Positions 6,074-9,239 of a DNA stretch of 9,239 bases are shown in pieces (position 1 is the stretch's first letter; each line of letters starts with the position of its first letter). The DNA is from JABACD01 sp047639675 (GTDB lineage: Bacteria; Planctomycetota; UBA1135; GCA-002686595), in contig JBLIOI010000161.1 of NCBI GenBank assembly GCA_047639675.1, positions 1 to 9,239 on the forward strand. The letters are read 5' to 3'. The notes under the pieces were generated by a model. That model was given only the letters and a program-made list of their open reading frames with translations, made no database searches and had not been told where the DNA came from. Both the position numbers and the translations under genes were made by a program.

Positions 6074-8691
6074 TACGAGCGTTTTGCCTTCTTGCCGACA
6101 CTCATCGCCATGCCTGCTGGCGAATCCTTCATCGGCAGGGTCTTGCGTTGCACACCATCGAAGGCCGCCAGCGCACTTGCAACTGCGGCTGCCGTAGGAA
6201 CCAAACCAATCTCGCCAACGCCCTTTGCACCAAAGGGTCCTTCCGGCTCGGGCTCTTCGACAAGGATCACTTCGACTTCCGGCATATCGCGCGCACGCAG
6301 AACGCCAAGGTCGCGCAACTTGTAGCTCACCGGCCAACCATTCTCGCAATCAAGAGATTCAGTCAACGCGTAGCCAAGCCCCATGTGAATCGAACCTTGG
6401 ATTTGACCTTCACAAAGCGTCGGATTGACGGCGCGCCCTACATCGTGAGCCGCGATGAAGCGTTCGATGTGGCCCTTCTCGTCCAAAATGCAAACCTGCG
6501 TTGCAAAGCCAAAGGAGGTGTGCGTCTTGACCTTATCGACCTTTGCACCGGGAGCTGTGGTGTCGTCAACCACCACATCAGCGGCGAAAATTTCGCCATC
6601 CATCTGTTCGAGAGTCTTGCCGCTATCCAAGGCTGCCTTCAATTTCTCCGAAGCACTCTTCACCGCGTTGCCGCCAAAGAGCGTCGCGCGCGAGCCAGTC
6701 GTTTGGCCGCAGCCGAGTGCGAACTTTGAATCCACTCGTGGGCGAAATAAGCTGGCTGAGAGTCCAGTCACTTCGACCGCGAACTGAATTAGGACGGTCA
6801 AGAGCCCCTGCCCCATCTCGGTGTAGCCGTTGTAGAGCCCAATCTCCTTGCCGCCCTTTTCAATGACGAGTCGCGCCTTGCCCCACTCGACAGCGCCGTT
6901 GCCGATGCCACTGTTTTTGATTCCGCAAGCAATGCCGACCGCATGTCCCGCTTCACGTGCGGCATAGTAGCTGTCCTTGACGGCTTGAAGTGTCTTCTTG
7001 ACGCCGATCGACTTTTCAAACACTTGGCCGCTGGCGAAGGTATCTCCGACTTCCACTGCGTTGCGCCAGCGGAACTCCCAACCGTCTAAACCGACCTTCA
7101 AGGCTAGCTGATCGATACATCCTTCCATTGCGAAGTGCGCTTGGTTCGCGCCAAATCCGCGCATGGCTCCGCAGGGTGGATTGTTGGTCATCGCGCAGAT
7201 CGCTTCGACTTCTACGTTGAGCACGCGATAGGGGCCGCAAGCGTGACCAGCCGCCCGTTCGAGCACCTTGGCCCCTACGGAAGCATAGGCGCCCGTGTCG
7301 CCGAGCATGTGCGCCTGAACCGCAGTCAAGCGCCCCTCTTCATCGCAACCGACCTTGTAGTGCATCGTTATTGGATGACGTTTCGGATGCAATCGAATCG
7401 ACTCTTCGCGGTTGAGTCGCAGCATCACTGGACGATCCGTCAGCTTGGCGAGGAGCGAAGTGTGCGCTTGGATCGACATATCTTCCTTACCGCCAAACGC
7501 TCCACCATTGGGCACGAGTACGACTTCTACCTGCTCTTCATCAACGCCCAGGAAGGCGGCAACTTGGCGGCGATCGTCGAATACGCCTTGGCCTTGAGTG
7601 TAGAGCCACAACTTGCCGTCTTTCGGCTCGGCAAGCGCGCACTCGGTCTCGAGATAGAGGTGCTCGATGCGCTGGGTCTTCCACGTGCCTTCTACAACGT
7701 GTGCGCTGCCAGCTAGGGCACTCTCAACATCTCCGCGCAAGATATTCGTGCGCGACAATTCGTTCTTCTGCTTGGGATTGACAAGCGGCGCGCCTGGCTC
7801 GATGGAACGTTCCGGAGTCAGCACCGGATCCAGAACCTCGTAGGTAACGTCGACTAGCGCCGCAGCCTCGCGCGCTGTGGCCTCATCGACGGCAGCCACC
7901 GCCGCAAGCACATCACCAACGCAGCGCACTTCCTCGCCAACCGCAACGAATCCGGGCCAGTCGAGTTGAATCAATCCATACCAGCGCTCGCCAGGAACGT
8001 CCGCTGCGGTAATCACTTTCTCCACACCCGGCAAGGCCGAGGCGCGTGTTGTATCAATAGCGACGACGCGCGCGCGCGGGTGCTCGGACAACACGACTGC
8101 GCCTTGCAGCAGACCTTCGCGCTGCATATCCGCGACGTAAGGCTCATCGCCCAACGCCAAGCTGTGCGCGCGATAGAGCTTCAAGCGCGACCCAACTCCT
8201 TCCAAGGGATTCTTCTCCGGCACGAACCCACTGAAGATGTTTTCGACAGCGTCCAAAACCTTCGTGTAACCCGTGCAGCGGCAGAGGTGAACATCAAAGG
8301 CGCGCATGATCTCGTCGCGAGTCGGCGGCGCCTTGCCCGCGTGTTTGTCCATCAGGAACTTAGTACGCAAGACAAGTCCCGGTGTGCAGAACCCGCACTG
8401 CACGGCTCCCGCCGCCGCATAGGCTTCCGACAACATTTGGCGCTCTTCCTCTGAAACGCCTTCCAGAGTCAAGACATCCTTGCCGCTAGCTTTTGCTGTG
8501 GGCATGGCGCAGGTCGTAATCGCCTTGCCGCCGACAATTGCCAAGCACGAGCCGCATTGTCCCTGCGGCGCACAACCGTCCTTCGTTGAACGCACACCGA
8601 GGCGCTCACGAAGCGTCTGCAAGAGAGTCTCTCCCTCGCGTGTTTCGACGTCCGCAGTTTGACCGTTCAGTTGGAATGTAGTCTTGACCAA
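6073..8691 (-). CDS. Fused [2Fe-2S]/molybdopterin xanthine dehydrogenase-family hydroxylase (XdhD/YgfN, Se-dependent XDH-like)
   Basis: 872 residues from TTG 8691. Domain order: plant-type [2Fe-2S] (about 1-75; C40, C46, C49, C61), helical [2Fe-2S] (about 80-150; C99, C102, C137, C139), hammerhead domain (about 175-290), then two molybdopterin-binding domains (about 305-855). Active-site motifs: Q366 in TQGQG, GGAFGGKE with E403, E479-R480-type VLERA with the arginine at 479, RGFG (511-514), TEMGQG (624-629), and the catalytic glutamate E827 in GAKGVGE. By motif alignment E403, R479 and F513 correspond to bovine XDH E802, R880 and F914, which favours a purine-type substrate over an aldehyde. 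The C-terminus (FDGVQRKTLPMKDSP) is typical of the fused, putatively selenium-dependent family. No FAD domain is fused and none is encoded nearby. An in-frame TTG at 8724 is a poorer start. The last bases overlap the SsnA-like gene by 1 nt. Confidence 0.92.
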   Translation of the reverse strand: MVKTTFQLNGQTADVETREGETLLQTLRERLGVRSTKDGCAPQGQCGSCLAIVGGKAITTCAMPTAKASGKDVLTLEGVSEEERQMLSEAYAAAGAVQCGFCTPGLVLRTKFLMDKHAGKAPPTRDEIMRAFDVHLCRCTGYTKVLDAVENIFSGFVPEKNPLEGVGSRLKLYRAHSLALGDEPYVADMQREGLLQGAVVLSEHPRARVVAIDTTRASALPGVEKVITAADVPGERWYGLIQLDWPGFVAVGEEVRCVGDVLAAVAAVDEATAREAAALVDVTYEVLDPVLTPERSIEPGAPLVNPKQKNELSRTNILRGDVESALAGSAHVVEGTWKTQRIEHLYLETECALAEPKDGKLWLYTQGQGVFDDRRQVAAFLGVDEEQVEVVLVPNGGAFGGKEDMSIQAHTSLLAKLTDRPVMLRLNREESIRLHPKRHPITMHYKVGCDEEGRLTAVQAHMLGDTGAYASVGAKVLERAAGHACGPYRVLNVEVEAICAMTNNPPCGAMRGFGANQAHFAMEGCIDQLALKVGLDGWEFRWRNAVEVGDTFASGQVFEKSIGVKKTLQAVKDSYYAAREAGHAVGIACGIKNSGIGNGAVEWGKARLVIEKGGKEIGLYNGYTEMGQGLLTVLIQFAVEVTGLSASLFRPRVDSKFALGCGQTTGSRATLFGGNAVKSASEKLKAALDSGKTLEQMDGEIFAADVVVDDTTAPGAKVDKVKTHTSFGFATQVCILDEKGHIERFIAAHDVGRAVNPTLCEGQIQGSIHMGLGYALTESLDCENGWPVSYKLRDLGVLRARDMPEVEVILVEEPEPEGPFGAKGVGEIGLVPTAAAVASALAAFDGVQRKTLPMKDSPAGMAMSVGKKAKRS

Positions 8692-8697
8692 AGGGTT

Positions 8698-8703
8698 CTC
8701 CTC
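8698..8703 (-). promoter_or_regulatory. Ribosome binding site GAGGAG deciding a TTG start
   Basis: GAGGAG is 6 nt upstream of TTG 8689-8691. The protein then begins MVKTTFQLNG, as expected for a [2Fe-2S] domain start. The alternative TTG 8724 would add 11 charged residues, and it lies within the inverted repeat at 8717-8734. Confidence 0.72.
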
Positions 8704-8716
8704 TTGCTTCGGCTCC

Positions 8717-8734
8717 GCTCGCAAGATTGCGAGC
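8717..8734. promoter_or_regulatory. Perfect 18-bp inverted repeat in the operon leader, candidate operator
   Basis: GCTCGCAA-GA-TTGCGAGC has perfect 8-nt arms with a 2-nt centre. It lies 25 bp upstream of the TTG start of the hydroxylase gene and 41 bp after the stop of the BtuF-like gene. The size and symmetry fit a dimeric regulator's operator. As RNA it could also fold into a small hairpin in the 5' leader. I found no convincing -35/-10 pair around it, and no regulator gene is in the window. Confidence 0.45.
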
Positions 8735-8775
8735 CGTGATTGAACGAATCAGTGTACGAAAACACCGGCGGGCGA

Positions 8776-9239
8776 CTACCTGCTGGAAATCAATTGCGCA
8801 GCGTAATCGATACCATCCGGCGTCCTGGAACCATGCCAGGACAAGTATTCACCATCGGCGATTCGGATTGAGCTGGGATCGATCCCTGTAGCCTCCGAGA
8901 TCTCGGCGATGTGCTTTTCTCCAAAATCAAAGGGCTCAGTGCAAAGCAAGATCAAGTCAGTCTGTGCAGTCACCAATTCAGCCAGTTCGATCGCGGGATA
9001 GCGATCCTCGCGCGCGGCGAAAACATTGACGCCCCCCGCTTGAACCAGGAGCGAGCTGGCAAAGGTCTCGAGGTTGGCGCTCATCCATGGCTTGCGCCAG
9101 ATGAGATAGGCGAAGCGCACGGGCTCGCGGCCCAGCGCCTCCTTTACGACGCGCGCAACGCGCGCCTCAATCTCGACAGCGATCGATTCCGCGCTGGCAG
9201 CCTCGTCGACGACTTCGCCAATCGCGCGCACCATCGCCG
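8776..9239 (-). CDS. BtuF-like helical-backbone binding protein, N-terminus outside window
   Basis: The frame is open to the right edge, so the visible 154 or so codons are probably the C-terminal part of a protein of about 250-260 residues. The ATG at 9232-9234 is probably internal. Numbering from that methionine: an amphipathic linking helix (about 13-35, SAESIAVEIEARVARVVKEA) is followed by the C-terminal lobe with FAYLIWRKPWMS (41-52), VFAAREDRYPAIELAEL, LLCTEPFDFGEKH and a terminal DGEYLSWHGSR. These match the cobalamin/Fe-siderophore-type periplasmic binding protein fold, specifically stand-alone 'cobalamin-binding protein' homologues. Whether it is exported cannot be seen because the N-terminus is missing. 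It lies 84 bp upstream of the hydroxylase start on the same strand, so co-transcription is possible. No link to the operon's chemistry is evident, and a ligand cannot be assigned. Confidence 0.8.
   Translation of the reverse strand, partial: AMVRAIGEVVDEAASAESIAVEIEARVARVVKEALGREPVRFAYLIWRKPWMSANLETFASSLLVQAGGVNVFAAREDRYPAIELAELVTAQTDLILLCTEPFDFGEKHIAEISEATGIDPSSIRIADGEYLSWHGSRTPDGIDYAAQLISSR

Larger units (their letters stand above)
1272..8691 (-). other. Five-gene putative purine/N-heterocycle catabolic operon
   Basis: Five same-strand genes: hydroxylase, SsnA-like amidohydrolase, cysteine synthase-like PLP enzyme, threonine synthase-like PLP enzyme, nitrilase. The junctions are TAATG (1-nt overlap at 6073), a 10-nt gap with the binding site overlapping the stop (5068-5077), TAGTG (1-nt overlap at 3580) and ATGA (4-nt overlap at 2201-2204). 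No internal promoter space exists, so one transcript from the 8692-8775 leader, or from further upstream, is expected. The functional assignment as one pathway is inference from gene families. Confidence 0.8.

Noticed and set aside
6074..6349. N-terminal extension of the SsnA-like protein by 92 codons to TTG 6349.
   Set aside because: The extension is rich in Arg, Cys and Trp, overlaps the hydroxylase C-terminus, and does not resemble the SsnA beta-sandwich. The TAATG junction gives a better start.
6148..7716. Two plus-strand frames of 193 codons each (6148-6729 and 7135-7716).
   Set aside because: Both are antisense to the molybdopterin domains of the hydroxylase, whose motifs are unmistakable. 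The plus frames have no domain and look like by-products of codon bias.
8735..8775. TACACT as a -10 element upstream of the hydroxylase.
   Set aside because: No -35-like hexamer lies at 16-18 nt. The nearest TTGATT is about 31 nt away.

Overview
All confidently called genes in this window read on the minus strand, so transcription runs from the high-coordinate end to the low-coordinate end. The DNA looks moderately GC-rich, with GCG/CGC-rich codons and alternative start codons (TTG, GTG). This fits a free-living or environmental bacterium, but nothing here fixes the phylum. There are no rRNA or tRNA genes, transposases, CRISPR repeats or phage genes.

Layout from right to left. (1) 8776-9239: the C-terminal half of a BtuF-like helical-backbone binding protein, cut by the window edge. 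(2) 8692-8775: a short leader with a perfect 18-bp inverted repeat and a strong ribosome binding site. (3) 1272-8691: a compact five-gene operon. It encodes a fused [2Fe-2S]/molybdopterin xanthine-dehydrogenase-family hydroxylase, an SsnA-like amidohydrolase, two different fold-type II PLP enzymes, and a beta-ureidopropionase/N-carbamoyl-amine amidase-like nitrilase. Junctions overlap by 1, 1 and 4 nt or are separated by 10 nt, so translation is probably coupled throughout. (4) 1038-1271: 234 bp without a recognised gene, containing one weak stem-loop. (5) 1-1037: a secreted protein with LVIVD-like beta-propeller repeats that runs off the left edge. Its signal-peptide frame and body frame differ by one base.

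Reading of the operon (inference): XdhD/YgfN-type hydroxylase plus SsnA is a hallmark pair of the E. coli/Clostridium anaerobic purine-catabolic cluster, where ring hydroxylation and deamination or ring opening feed a PLP lyase (YgeX, 2,3-diaminopropionate ammonia-lyase) and carbamoyl-group release. Here the same first two steps are joined to two PLP enzymes that are not obvious YgeX orthologues and to a ureidopropionase-like amidase. I see no YgeW, YgeY, HyuA or YgfK. This suggests a variant purine or N-heterocycle degradation pathway. Its SsnA is also unusually short, lacking the sequence for the usual beta-sandwich. No FAD subunit and no selenium-cofactor genes are present in the window.
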